Origin: Lentzea guizhouensis
GTDB taxonomy: Bacteria; Actinomycetota; Actinomycetes; Mycobacteriales; Pseudonocardiaceae
DNA length: 64,000 bases
Reading direction: 5' to 3'
NCBI RefSeq assembly: GCF_001701025.1
Contig: NZ_CP016793.1
Location: forward strand, 9,858,001 to 9,922,000
The notes beneath the pieces are model-generated. The model saw nothing but the letters and a program-made list of their open reading frames with translations, had not been told where the DNA came from and searched no databases. Below, piece by piece: positions 15,800 to 22,907 of this stretch. Every line of letters starts with the position of its first letter. Positions within the stretch are counted from its first letter, which is position 1. Position numbers and translations under genes: made by a program.

Positions 15800-17035
15800 A
15801 TGGCTCGAAAACTGTTGGCGTTGCTGGCGATGCTCGCCGCGACACTGGTACCGGTCGCCGTCCCGGCACCGGCCCAGGCCGCCCCGTTCAAGGTGCTGGC
15901 CTTCTACAACGGCACGTGGGACGCGGCGCACATCGCCTTCGTGAACGAGGCCAACCCGTGGCTCACCAGGGCCGGTCAGGAACACGGTTTCACCTATGAG
16001 GCGACGAAGGACTGGAACCGTCTCAGCACCCTCACCCCGGCCCAGGCGCAGGTCGTCGTCTTCCTCGACGACGCACCCACGAGCGCCGCGGCACGCACCG
16101 GCTTCCAGCGCTACGTGGAGGCGGGCGGCGGGTTCTTCGGCTTCCACGTCAGCGCGTTCACCCAGAACGCCGCCGAGTGGTCCTGGTACCACAACACGTT
16201 CCTGGGCAAGGGGAACTTCGTCAGCAACACCTGGGAGCCCACCACCGCGGTGCTGAAGGTCGAGACCCGCACCCACCCCACGACCCTGCGCCTGCCGGAG
16301 CGCTTCACCTCGTCGGTCAGCGAGTGGTACAGCTGGTCCCGCGACCTGCGCACCAACCCGGACATCCAGGTGCTGGCGAGCGTCGACCCGTCGAGCTTCC
16401 CGCTCGGCACCGACCCGAACCAGCAGTGGCGCAGCGGCTACTACCCGATCATGTGGACCAACAAGAACTTCAAGATGGTCTACGCGAACTTCGGCCACAA
16501 CGCCATGGACTACGCGAACAACGTCCCGAAGTCGTCCACCTTCGCCTCCCCCACCCAGAACAACTTCCTCATCGACAGCCTGCTCTGGCTCGCCGGCGGC
16601 ACCCAGCAGCCGCAGCCGGAGTGGAAGACGCTCGTCAACCGCGGCAACGGCAAGTGCGTCGACGCCCGCGCCGCCGGCCTCGTCAACGCGACCGTCATCC
16701 AGCAGTACACCTGCAACGGCACCACCGCCCAGAACTTCCGCGCGGTCGCCACCACCGACGGCCACTCCCGCCTGGAGTACCGCAACAACACGGCCAAGGT
16801 GCTCGACGTGAGCGACGTGTCCACCGCGGACGGCGCCGGCATCCACCTGTGGGACTACGTGGGCGGCACCAACCAGCAGTGGCGCGTGACCACCGGTTCC
16901 GACGGCTACTCGACGATCGTCGCGCGGCACTCCGGCAAGTGCCTGTCGGCGCCGGCCGGGAACACCGCGGACGGCGTGCAGCTGGTGCAGGCGACCTGCA
17001 CCGGGTCGGCGGCGCAGTCGTTCCGCATCGCCTGA
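15800..17035 (+). CDS. Secreted ThuA-like protein with ricin-type lectin domain
   Basis: 411 residues from ATG 15800 (an in-frame GTG lies at 15788). Signal peptide to about residue 28 (ending PAPAQA). A ThuA-like glutamine-amidotransferase-fold domain covers about 30-265: FKVLAFYNGTWDAAH, GGGFFGFHVSAF and the WYSWSRD region are typical; ThuA-type domains occur in trehalose-utilisation and glycoside-cleaving proteins. A C-terminal ricin-B/CBM13 trefoil (about 285-411) shows the repeating Q-x-W / QQWRV and GKC(V/L) pattern. Probably binds and perhaps processes a sugar polymer outside the cell. The DasR-like site puts it with the chitin regulon. Confidence 0.88.
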   Translation: MARKLLALLAMLAATLVPVAVPAPAQAAPFKVLAFYNGTWDAAHIAFVNEANPWLTRAGQEHGFTYEATKDWNRLSTLTPAQAQVVVFLDDAPTSAAARTGFQRYVEAGGGFFGFHVSAFTQNAAEWSWYHNTFLGKGNFVSNTWEPTTAVLKVETRTHPTTLRLPERFTSSVSEWYSWSRDLRTNPDIQVLASVDPSSFPLGTDPNQQWRSGYYPIMWTNKNFKMVYANFGHNAMDYANNVPKSSTFASPTQNNFLIDSLLWLAGGTQQPQPEWKTLVNRGNGKCVDARAAGLVNATVIQQYTCNGTTAQNFRAVATTDGHSRLEYRNNTAKVLDVSDVSTADGAGIHLWDYVGGTNQQWRVTTGSDGYSTIVARHSGKCLSAPAGNTADGVQLVQATCTGSAAQSFRIA

Positions 17036-17041
17036 CGCCGG

Positions 17042-17422
17042 TCAGTCGCGACGGCCCGGCTCCCGCCTGGCCGTCACCGTGACCCGTTCGCCCGGTCTCC
17101 GCTCCCCGGAGACCGGGCCGGACGACGCCAGGAACCCGTACATGTCGTTGAGCTGGTGCAACGCCGCCATCGCGTCCCGCCACACCGGGCAGGGCCAGGC
17201 CCGGTGCCGCCCGTACCAGGTGTGGCACGACTTGCACCGGTGCCGTTCGTCCGGCTCGTGCATCCGCAGCAGCCCGCGCCACCACGGCAGCGCCGACCGC
17301 AGCTGTTCGCGCAGCTCGAAGATCTCCTGGGGCGAGTCCGTCTGCGCGAGCTGGTTCATGGTCCGGTAGACGACCTCGACCACGGTTCGGTGGAAGGACC
17401 CCTGCCGTTCAGCGAGCGCCAT
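17042..17422 (-). CDS. Hypothetical protein with cysteine-rich zinc-ribbon-like motif
   Basis: 126 residues starting at ATG 17422, chosen because GGAGG lies about nine bases upstream; the frame is open to 17464. The middle contains RCKSCHTWYGRHRAWPCPVW, three cysteines and two histidines that could hold one zinc ion. The first half is helical. I do not recognise a named family, though similar short proteins are common next to regulators in actinomycetes. It is divergent from the XRE/ImmA/membrane trio and might be functionally tied to it, but that is only position. Confidence 0.7.
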   Translation of the reverse strand: MALAERQGSFHRTVVEVVYRTMNQLAQTDSPQEIFELREQLRSALPWWRGLLRMHEPDERHRCKSCHTWYGRHRAWPCPVWRDAMAALHQLNDMYGFLASSGPVSGERRPGERVTVTARREPGRRD

Positions 17423-17623
17423 GACCCAGATCCTCCGCGTGAAGATGAGCGCGTGGACTGACATGTCTGCCCGTGGCCACGGGTACCCCGTTCGCGGTTG
17501 AGACAGGCACGGTGGGAGTCTATGTTGGCCCGTGGCGGGCTTTCAACTGGAGAAAATCCCGTCACCCAGATAGCCCTTTCCGTGGGTGGAAACGCTCACT
17601 GCGCGCAACGGGGGGAGCCGGCA

Positions 17624-18061
17624 ATGGCGGGGGAACGGTCCCTGGCTGACAAGCTCAACCACCTCTTCGCCTGTCACACCGCGCGGTCGGGGCAGGAGTA
17701 CAGCAACGAGCAGGTCGCGGCCGCGATCGCGGACACCGGCGTGACCATCTCGCAGAGCTACATCTGGCAGCTGCGCAAGGCGAAGAAGGACAACCCGACT
17801 TTCAAGCACCTGCAGGCACTGGCAGGATTCTTCGGCGTGCCGGTGAGCTACTTCTTCGACGACGAGGTGACCGACCGCGTCGACGAGCAGCTGAAGTCCC
17901 TCAAGGACGAGCAGACCAGGCTGAACGAACTGACGGCGGGAAGTGACGCGCAGCTGATGGCGATGCGCGCGGGTGAGCTGTCGCCGGACCGGCGCAGGCT
18001 CGTCATGGAACTGCTGGACGTCGTCTACCGACAGGAACAGGCCGAGCGCGGCGAAGGATGA
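17624..18061 (+). CDS. XRE-family transcriptional regulator paired with ImmA/IrrE peptidase
   Basis: 145 residues from ATG 17624, after GGGGAG. An N-terminal XRE helix-turn-helix of the atypical actinobacterial type (EYSNEQVAAAIADTGVTISQSYIWQLRKAKKDNPTFKHL split over residues 25-65) is followed by a short C-terminal helical part. The pattern 'SYIWQLR.g...nPt..hl.aLA.FFgVp..YFFd' is typical of regulators partnered with ImmA-like metallopeptidases, as here, with three bases between stop and the next start. In ImmR/ImmA pairs the peptidase cleaves the repressor on a signal; whether that occurs here is inference. Confidence 0.88.
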   Translation: MAGERSLADKLNHLFACHTARSGQEYSNEQVAAAIADTGVTISQSYIWQLRKAKKDNPTFKHLQALAGFFGVPVSYFFDDEVTDRVDEQLKSLKDEQTRLNELTAGSDAQLMAMRAGELSPDRRRLVMELLDVVYRQEQAERGEG

Positions 18062-18064
18062 CTC

Positions 18065-18577
18065 GTGGCCGAACGAGAACTGCGCAAGCGGTGCCGCCGT
18101 TTGTTGAACGAGCTCGACATCCAGCCGCCGCTGGACGTCGAGGAGCTGTGCCGCCGGGTCGGTGACCAGCGCGGGAAACCCATCCGGCTGGTCGCGCACC
18201 CGATTCCGGTGCCGGGGCCGTTCGGGGTGTGGATCGCCACCGCGAAGGCCGACTACATCCTGTACCAGCAGGAGACGTCGAAGGCGCACCAGAACCACAT
18301 CATCCTGCACGAGCTCGGGCACCTGCTGGCCGGGCACACGAGCGACGAGCAGGACGACGGCCTGCTCGCGGGGCTGTACCCGGACCTCGAACCGGACGCC
18401 GTGCGACGAGCTCTGCGACGTACCTCCTACGACTCCGCGCACGAGCGTGAAGCGGAGACGGTCGCGACGATCATCCTCGAGTGGGCGTCGGTGCTGGACA
18501 AGGTCGCACCACGCAACTCGGAGGGCCCGGCGCGCCGGATGGCCAAGTCCCTCGCCGACCGGATCGGGTGGCTGTAG
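18065..18577 (+). CDS. ImmA/IrrE-family metallopeptidase
   Basis: 170 residues, GTG start 18065. Zinc-peptidase motif HELGHLLAGH (about residues 81-90) with the downstream EAETVATIIL helix holding the third ligand candidate, as in the ImmA/IrrE family that cleaves HTH repressors (ImmA on ICEBs1 repressor, IrrE on DdrO). Length and layout are typical. It sits second in a tightly packed trio and its stop codon overlaps the next GTG start by one base, so the three are translationally linked. The likely substrate is the XRE protein encoded directly upstream. Confidence 0.9.
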   Translation: MAERELRKRCRRLLNELDIQPPLDVEELCRRVGDQRGKPIRLVAHPIPVPGPFGVWIATAKADYILYQQETSKAHQNHIILHELGHLLAGHTSDEQDDGLLAGLYPDLEPDAVRRALRRTSYDSAHEREAETVATIILEWASVLDKVAPRNSEGPARRMAKSLADRIGWL

Positions 18578-19686
18578 TGGAGTACCTCAAGGAGACGCAG
18601 GGCATCGTCGCGTTCTCCGCCCTGGCGGTGGTGCTGTACCTGCTGGTCCGGCGCCCGCACGACCCGCGGCTGCACGCCGTCACGGTGCTCGTGGCCGGCT
18701 GGGCGATCGGTTACCCGTTCGGGCGGGCGGCGGCGAACGGGCGCTGGTTCCTCGGGCTCGACCCGATGGTGTGCCAGCTGATCCAGCACTCGATGCTGCA
18801 GGTCGGCGTGTACGGCCTGATCTGCTTCTTCATCTTCTCCGCGCTGGACGACCGCAAGGCGCGCATCCAGGCGTCGATCCAGCTCGTGCCGCTCCTCGCG
18901 TGCATCTCGGTCATGACGTGGGCGGTGCTCTCGATCCCGGACGAGCTGCGGGTGGCCGCGGCGCGCGTGCCGAACTCGCTGGGCGGCGGGCCGACAGGCG
19001 TGCTGGCGATCACCGTGTTCTACGCGCTGGGTAACGGTTACCTGCTCTACGGGTTCGCGACGATGTTCGTGTGGGCCCGCCGGTACGCCCGCGGTGCCGA
19101 ACCGCGGCTGCGCAGAGGTCTGCTGATCACCTCGACCGGCCTCGCGCTGCTGGTGCCGGCCGACGCGATCTTCGTGTCGTCGAACGTCTCGCGCTACTTC
19201 GGCGAGCCGCTCCCCCGCTGGCTGCTCACCACCGCCGTGTGGTTCCTGCTGCCCGGCGTGCTGCTGTGCGTGGTCGGGGTCATCTACCCGATCGCGGCGA
19301 TGCGGGTAGCCGCCACCAAGCTCTGGCTGCGGCACTTGCGCGCCTACCACCGGCTCGGTCCGTTGTGGACGCTGCTCAACCAGTCGTTCCCCGAGGACGC
19401 GCTGCACCGGGTGCCGTCCAAACGGGACGCGCTCTCGCTGCGGGGTGTGCACCGGCGCTACTACCGGCGGGTGATCGAGTGCCGGGACGGGCTGGTGCGG
19501 ATCAGCCCGTACATCGCGGAGACACCGGACGACCTGCCGCTGGCCGACCGGCTGCGAGCGGGCCTCGAGACGCGCAGGGCGGGCGCGGTGACGTTGCGCA
19601 GGCCGTTCGCGCTGGCGATCCCCGAGGACGACGGCATGGACGCGGACGTGCGGGAGCTCGAAAAGCTCGCGGTGTCGTTGCGCTGA
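18577..19686 (+). CDS. MAB_1171c-type integral membrane protein (DUF6545-like)
   Basis: 369 residues from GTG 18577. About seven transmembrane helices fill residues 10-245, followed by a soluble basic C-terminal domain of about 120 residues (LWLRHLRAYHRLGPLWTLLN, then RRYYRRVIECRDGLVRISPYI). This matches the actinobacterial MAB_1171c 'putative transporter' group that is regularly found behind an XRE-ImmA pair. No transport motif is visible and the cytosolic tail, with its conserved-looking RDG-R-S-PY motif, looks like a signalling or effector part. Function unknown; possible sensor or effector of the cell state monitored by the XRE/ImmA pair. Confidence 0.8.
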   Translation: MEYLKETQGIVAFSALAVVLYLLVRRPHDPRLHAVTVLVAGWAIGYPFGRAAANGRWFLGLDPMVCQLIQHSMLQVGVYGLICFFIFSALDDRKARIQASIQLVPLLACISVMTWAVLSIPDELRVAAARVPNSLGGGPTGVLAITVFYALGNGYLLYGFATMFVWARRYARGAEPRLRRGLLITSTGLALLVPADAIFVSSNVSRYFGEPLPRWLLTTAVWFLLPGVLLCVVGVIYPIAAMRVAATKLWLRHLRAYHRLGPLWTLLNQSFPEDALHRVPSKRDALSLRGVHRRYYRRVIECRDGLVRISPYIAETPDDLPLADRLRAGLETRRAGAVTLRRPFALAIPEDDGMDADVRELEKLAVSLR

Positions 19687-19691
19687 CCCGA

Positions 19692-19750
19692 GGCCGTGTC
19701 CTGCCGATCTCGCCCGTGACTCTCATCGAACGGATCGGCAGGACACGGCC
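19692..19750. terminator. 18-bp perfect inverted repeat after membrane protein gene
   Basis: 19692-19709 and 19733-19750 are perfect reverse complements (GGCCGTGTCCTGCCGATC), separated by 23 bases. No T-run follows. It lies 5 bp after the stop of the trio and just before ligC, so it may be a terminator or a protein-binding site. Confidence 0.55.
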
Positions 19751-19762
19751 TAGGCTCCGGAG

Positions 19763-20827
19763 GTGGACCTGCCCGTGATGCCTCCGGTGAAGCCGATGCT
19801 CGCCAAGTCCGTGCCCGAGCTGCCGCGCGGGGACGGGCTGCACTACGAGCCGAAGTGGGACGGCTTCCGCTGCATCGTGTTCCGCGACGGCGACGAGATC
19901 GAGCTCGGCTCCCGCAACGACAAGCCGCTGACCCGCTACTTCCCCGAGGTCGTCGAGCTGCTGCGCGACGCGCTGCCGCCGCGGTGCGTGGTCGACGGCG
20001 AGATCGTGCTGGTCACACCGGACGGGCTGAGCTTCGACGTGCTGCAGCTGCGGCTGCACCCGGCGGCCTCGCGGGTGCGCAAGCTCGCCGTCGAGACCCC
20101 GGCGAGCTTCGTGGCGTTCGACCTGCTGGCCCTCGGCGACGAGGACGTGACCGGGCTGACGCTGGCGCAGCGGCGCGGGATGCTCGAGGAGGCCGTCCGC
20201 GAGGTCCCCGGCGTGTACCTGACACCGTCCACGACGGATCCCGGCGTGGCGCAGGACTGGTTCACCCGGTTCGAGGGCGCCGGGTTCGACGGCGTGATGG
20301 TCAAGGCGGCCGACGGCGTCTACGAGCCCGACAAGCGCGTGATGTGGAAGGTGAAGCACGAGCGCACGGCCGACTGCGTGGTGGCGGGCTACAGGTTGCA
20401 CAAGGACGGCGAGACGGTCGGCTCCCTCGTGCTCGGCCTCCACCAGGACGGCGAGCTGCGCAACGTGGGCGTCGCCAGCAGCTTCACCGCCGCCCGCCGC
20501 CGGGAGCTGGTCGAGGAGCTGAAGCCGCTGCTGAACCCGGCCGAGCACCCGTGGAGCGCGTGGGCGACGTACGAGGGTCCCGGTATGAACAGCCGGTGGA
20601 ACCCGTCGAAGCAGTTGCAGGTCGTGTTGTTGGAGCCGACCCGTGTGGCTGAGGTGCGTTATGAGCACGTGCAGGGCGGACGGTTCCGCCACACCGCACG
20701 GCTCGTTCGGTTCCGTGAGGACAAAACAGCCGCTGAGTGCACCTACGAGCAGCTGGAGGAAGTGCCGCCGGCCGAGCTGGACGCCCTGTTCGGCGAGGCC
20801 GAGAGGCGCAGGACAATCGAACCGTGA
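19763..20827 (+). CDS. ligC: ATP-dependent DNA ligase (LigC type)
   Basis: 354 residues; GTG 19763, with an internal ATG five codons on. The nucleotidyl-transfer lysine is in YEPKWDGFR (KWDG at residues 31-34), and the other covalent-nucleotidyltransferase motifs follow: LGSRNDKPLTRYFPE, VVDGEIV, FDLLAL, DGVMVKAADGVYEPDKRVMWKVK. An OB-fold domain ends the protein. This is the stand-alone form called LigC in mycobacteria, not fused to polymerase or nuclease domains as LigD is. LigC acts in backup or excision repair in mycobacteria. No Ku gene is near. The following gene overlaps by 4 bp. Confidence 0.92.
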   Translation: MDLPVMPPVKPMLAKSVPELPRGDGLHYEPKWDGFRCIVFRDGDEIELGSRNDKPLTRYFPEVVELLRDALPPRCVVDGEIVLVTPDGLSFDVLQLRLHPAASRVRKLAVETPASFVAFDLLALGDEDVTGLTLAQRRGMLEEAVREVPGVYLTPSTTDPGVAQDWFTRFEGAGFDGVMVKAADGVYEPDKRVMWKVKHERTADCVVAGYRLHKDGETVGSLVLGLHQDGELRNVGVASSFTAARRRELVEELKPLLNPAEHPWSAWATYEGPGMNSRWNPSKQLQVVLLEPTRVAEVRYEHVQGGRFRHTARLVRFREDKTAAECTYEQLEEVPPAELDALFGEAERRRTIEP

Positions 20828-21432
20828 AGGTGATCAGGCGGGACGGCACGCACGAGATCGAGATCCAGCGCTCGCGGTTCCTGTGCCACGTCGCCCGCGT
20901 CGCCACCGACCAGGAGGCGTCCGAGTTCTTCGCCCGTGTCCGCAAGGAGCACTGGCAGGCCTCGCACAACTGCACGGCGTTCCGGACCGCGGACACCCAG
21001 CGCTCCTCCGACGACGGCGAACCCGCCGGCACCGCCGGGGTGCCGATGCTGGAGGTGCTCACACGGCGCGATCTGGTCGACACGGCCGTTGTCGTCACCC
21101 GCTACTACGGCGGCATAAAGCTCGGCGCCGGAGGTCTCGTCCGTGCGTACGGACGAGCCGTGTCGGAGGCCATCGACGCGTTGGGCACGTTGACCCGCGA
21201 ACGGCACGAGAGCGTCCTTCTGGCCGTGGACCACGACCAGGCGGGGAAGCTGGAGAACGCGTTGCGCGCGGCCGGGTACCACGTCGCGGACACCGAATAC
21301 GGTCATGACGTCACCTTCACCGTGCTCACGAAGGACCCGGACGACTTCGAGGTCTGGCTCGCCGCGCAGACGGGCGGTGCGGTGACCGCCATCAGGGGCG
21401 AGCCCGTGGACCTCGACACACCCGGCCGCTAG
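20824..21432 (+). CDS. YigZ/IMPACT-family protein
   Basis: 202 residues from GTG 20824, overlapping the ligC stop (GTGA). The N-terminal UPF0029 domain has the family signatures SRFLCHVARV, HNCTAFR, SSDDGEPAGTAGVPMLEVL and VVVTRYYGGIKLGAGGLVRAYG. A C-terminal ferredoxin-like domain of about 60 residues follows. IMPACT proteins bind nucleic acid or ribosome-related factors; the bacterial YigZ role is poorly known. The coupling with ligC suggests co-expression only. Confidence 0.92.
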   Translation: MKVIRRDGTHEIEIQRSRFLCHVARVATDQEASEFFARVRKEHWQASHNCTAFRTADTQRSSDDGEPAGTAGVPMLEVLTRRDLVDTAVVVTRYYGGIKLGAGGLVRAYGRAVSEAIDALGTLTRERHESVLLAVDHDQAGKLENALRAAGYHVADTEYGHDVTFTVLTKDPDDFEVWLAAQTGGAVTAIRGEPVDLDTPGR

Positions 21433-22208
21433 AACTTGTCGGCCCAGGTCAGCGCGTAGTCGGCGACCTCTTCCCAGCCCGGCGTGCCCATGACGAAGTG
21501 CGGCCGGTTCGGGAACTCCTTGATCTCCGTGATCGCGGGCCCCTTGTACCTCCGGGCGTTCTCCCGGTTCATCGACGCGGGCACGACGTTGTCGCCCTCG
21601 CTCGCGATGAACAGCAGCGGCGCGCGGTCCGGGTTCTTCAGGTCGACCTTGGTCGCGTTGTGCGTGGTGAAGTTCGCGGTCGCGGCCTGCCACAGCGGGC
21701 GTCCGGGCGCGGTGATCGCGAACTGCTGCCGCAACGCCTCCGCCTCGTCGGCGGGCAGGGTGTTCGTGAAGGCGTAGTGCCACTCAGCCGGCGAGAGCTC
21801 GACGTTGCGCCGCACGTTGGCCGGGTTCTTCAGCACCGGGAACGCCGCCTTGATCGACGAGAACGGCAGGCCCAGCGTGCCCTTGGCGGGCGCCGAGTGG
21901 ATCGCGACACCGGCCTTGCCCAGGCCCCGGTCCAGCAGCTTCTGCGTGATCAGGCCGCCGAACGAGTGGCCCATGATGATCGCGTCCTCCGCGTTGTGCT
22001 CGCGGATGAACTTCTCGACGTGGTCGGTGATCTCGACGACGCCCAGGCCGTTCGCGACCTCGGGGTGGGCCCGCATCTGCGCCACCTCGCCGTAGCCGGG
22101 CCAGGTCGGGGTGAGCACCTCGTGGCCGGCGGCCTCGAACCGCTCGGCGACGTTCTTCCAGCTGCCCGCGGTGAGCCACAGTCCGTGAACCAGCACGATC
22201 TTCGACAT
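21429..22208 (-). CDS. Alpha/beta-hydrolase
   Basis: 259 residues from ATG 22208 (GGAGACGGAA before it). VLVHGLWLTAGSW is the oxyanion-side HG motif and GHSFGGLIT (around residue 92) the nucleophile elbow; the acid is probably the aspartate in LLFIASEGDNVVP and the histidine in FPNRPHFVMG. Substrate unknown (esterase, lactonase or haloperoxidase-like). The gene is divergent from a TetR regulator with two matching operators between them, so it is probably that repressor's target. Overlaps the yigZ stop by 4 bp. Confidence 0.92.
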   Translation of the reverse strand: MSKIVLVHGLWLTAGSWKNVAERFEAAGHEVLTPTWPGYGEVAQMRAHPEVANGLGVVEITDHVEKFIREHNAEDAIIMGHSFGGLITQKLLDRGLGKAGVAIHSAPAKGTLGLPFSSIKAAFPVLKNPANVRRNVELSPAEWHYAFTNTLPADEAEALRQQFAITAPGRPLWQAATANFTTHNATKVDLKNPDRAPLLFIASEGDNVVPASMNRENARRYKGPAITEIKEFPNRPHFVMGTPGWEEVADYALTWADKF

Positions 22209-22229
22209 TTCCGTCTCCTCCGACTCCGT

Positions 22230-22247
22230 GGAGAACGCTCGTTCTCC
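22230..22247. promoter_or_regulatory. TetR operator copy 1
   Basis: GGAGAACGCTCGTTCTCC, a palindrome of 18 bp, immediately before the hydrolase gene. It matches the reverse complement of copy 2 at 17 of 18 positions. Confidence 0.75.
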
Positions 22248-22264
22248 GGTATGGGTGCTAAGGT

Positions 22265-22282
22265 AGAGAACGAGCGTTCTCC
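22265..22282. promoter_or_regulatory. TetR operator copy 2
   Basis: AGAGAACGAGCGTTCTCC, inverted relative to copy 1 with centres 35 bp apart, and 14 bp before the TetR start codon. Two sites in a divergent promoter suit autorepression plus hydrolase repression. Confidence 0.75.
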
Positions 22283-22295
22283 ACGGCAAGAGGTG

Positions 22296-22856
22296 ATGAG
22301 GGTGACGACGGACACAGAGGTCCGCGAACGGGTCCTGCAAGCCGCTGACCGGCTCTTCTACGCGAAGAGCGCGCACGCGGTCGGCATGGACGAGCTGCGC
22401 GCGGAGGCCGGCGTCTCGCTGAAGAAGCTCTACTCGCTCTTCGACGGCAAGGAGGCGCTGGTCGAGGAGGTGCTGCGCAAGCGGGAGGAGGCCATCACGG
22501 CCGAGACGATGAAGTACGTGCAGCGCGCGTCGACGCCGGTGGAGCAGGTCCTGGCGGTGTTCGACTGGATGGCGGACGCGTCGGGCACGACGGACTTCCG
22601 CGGCTGCGCGTTCATCAACTCCTACGCGGAGCTGGGGCCGTCGTCGGACCGCGTGACGGCGGTCGTGCGCCACCAGAAGTCCGGCGTGCGGGGCGCGATC
22701 GCGGCGATGGTGGCGGGGATGGGCAAGCCGGCGTGGGTGGCGGACTCGATCTTCCTGCTGTTCGAGGGCGCGATGACGAACACGGCGATCACGGTGTCGT
22801 CGGAACCGGCTCGGCAGGCCCAGAAGGCGGCGAGGTTCCTGCTGGAGTCCACATAG
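22296..22856 (+). CDS. TetR/AcrR-family transcriptional regulator
   Basis: 186 residues from ATG 22296 with AAGAGG upstream. N-terminal TetR helix-turn-helix: RERVLQAADRLFYAKSAHAV, GMDELRAEAGVSLKKLYSLF, DGKEALVEEVL. The C-terminal ligand domain includes DFRGCAFINSYAELG, a sequence shared by many TetR proteins regulating a neighbouring hydrolase or oxidoreductase. Length is typical. Divergent from the alpha/beta-hydrolase and probably its repressor. Inducer unknown. Confidence 0.93.
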   Translation: MRVTTDTEVRERVLQAADRLFYAKSAHAVGMDELRAEAGVSLKKLYSLFDGKEALVEEVLRKREEAITAETMKYVQRASTPVEQVLAVFDWMADASGTTDFRGCAFINSYAELGPSSDRVTAVVRHQKSGVRGAIAAMVAGMGKPAWVADSIFLLFEGAMTNTAITVSSEPARQAQKAARFLLEST

Positions 22857-22858
22857 GA

Positions 22859-22894
22859 ACGAGCCCCGCCGGCGAGGGTGCCGGCGGGGCTCGT
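22859..22894. terminator. Bidirectional terminator between TetR and GH3 genes
   Basis: A 15-bp perfect stem (ACGAGCCCCGCCGGC paired with its complement at 22880-22894) closes a six-base loop between two convergent genes. No T-tract, as usual for actinomycetes. Confidence 0.85.
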
Positions 22895-22907
22895 CAAGGG
22901 TTCTGCC

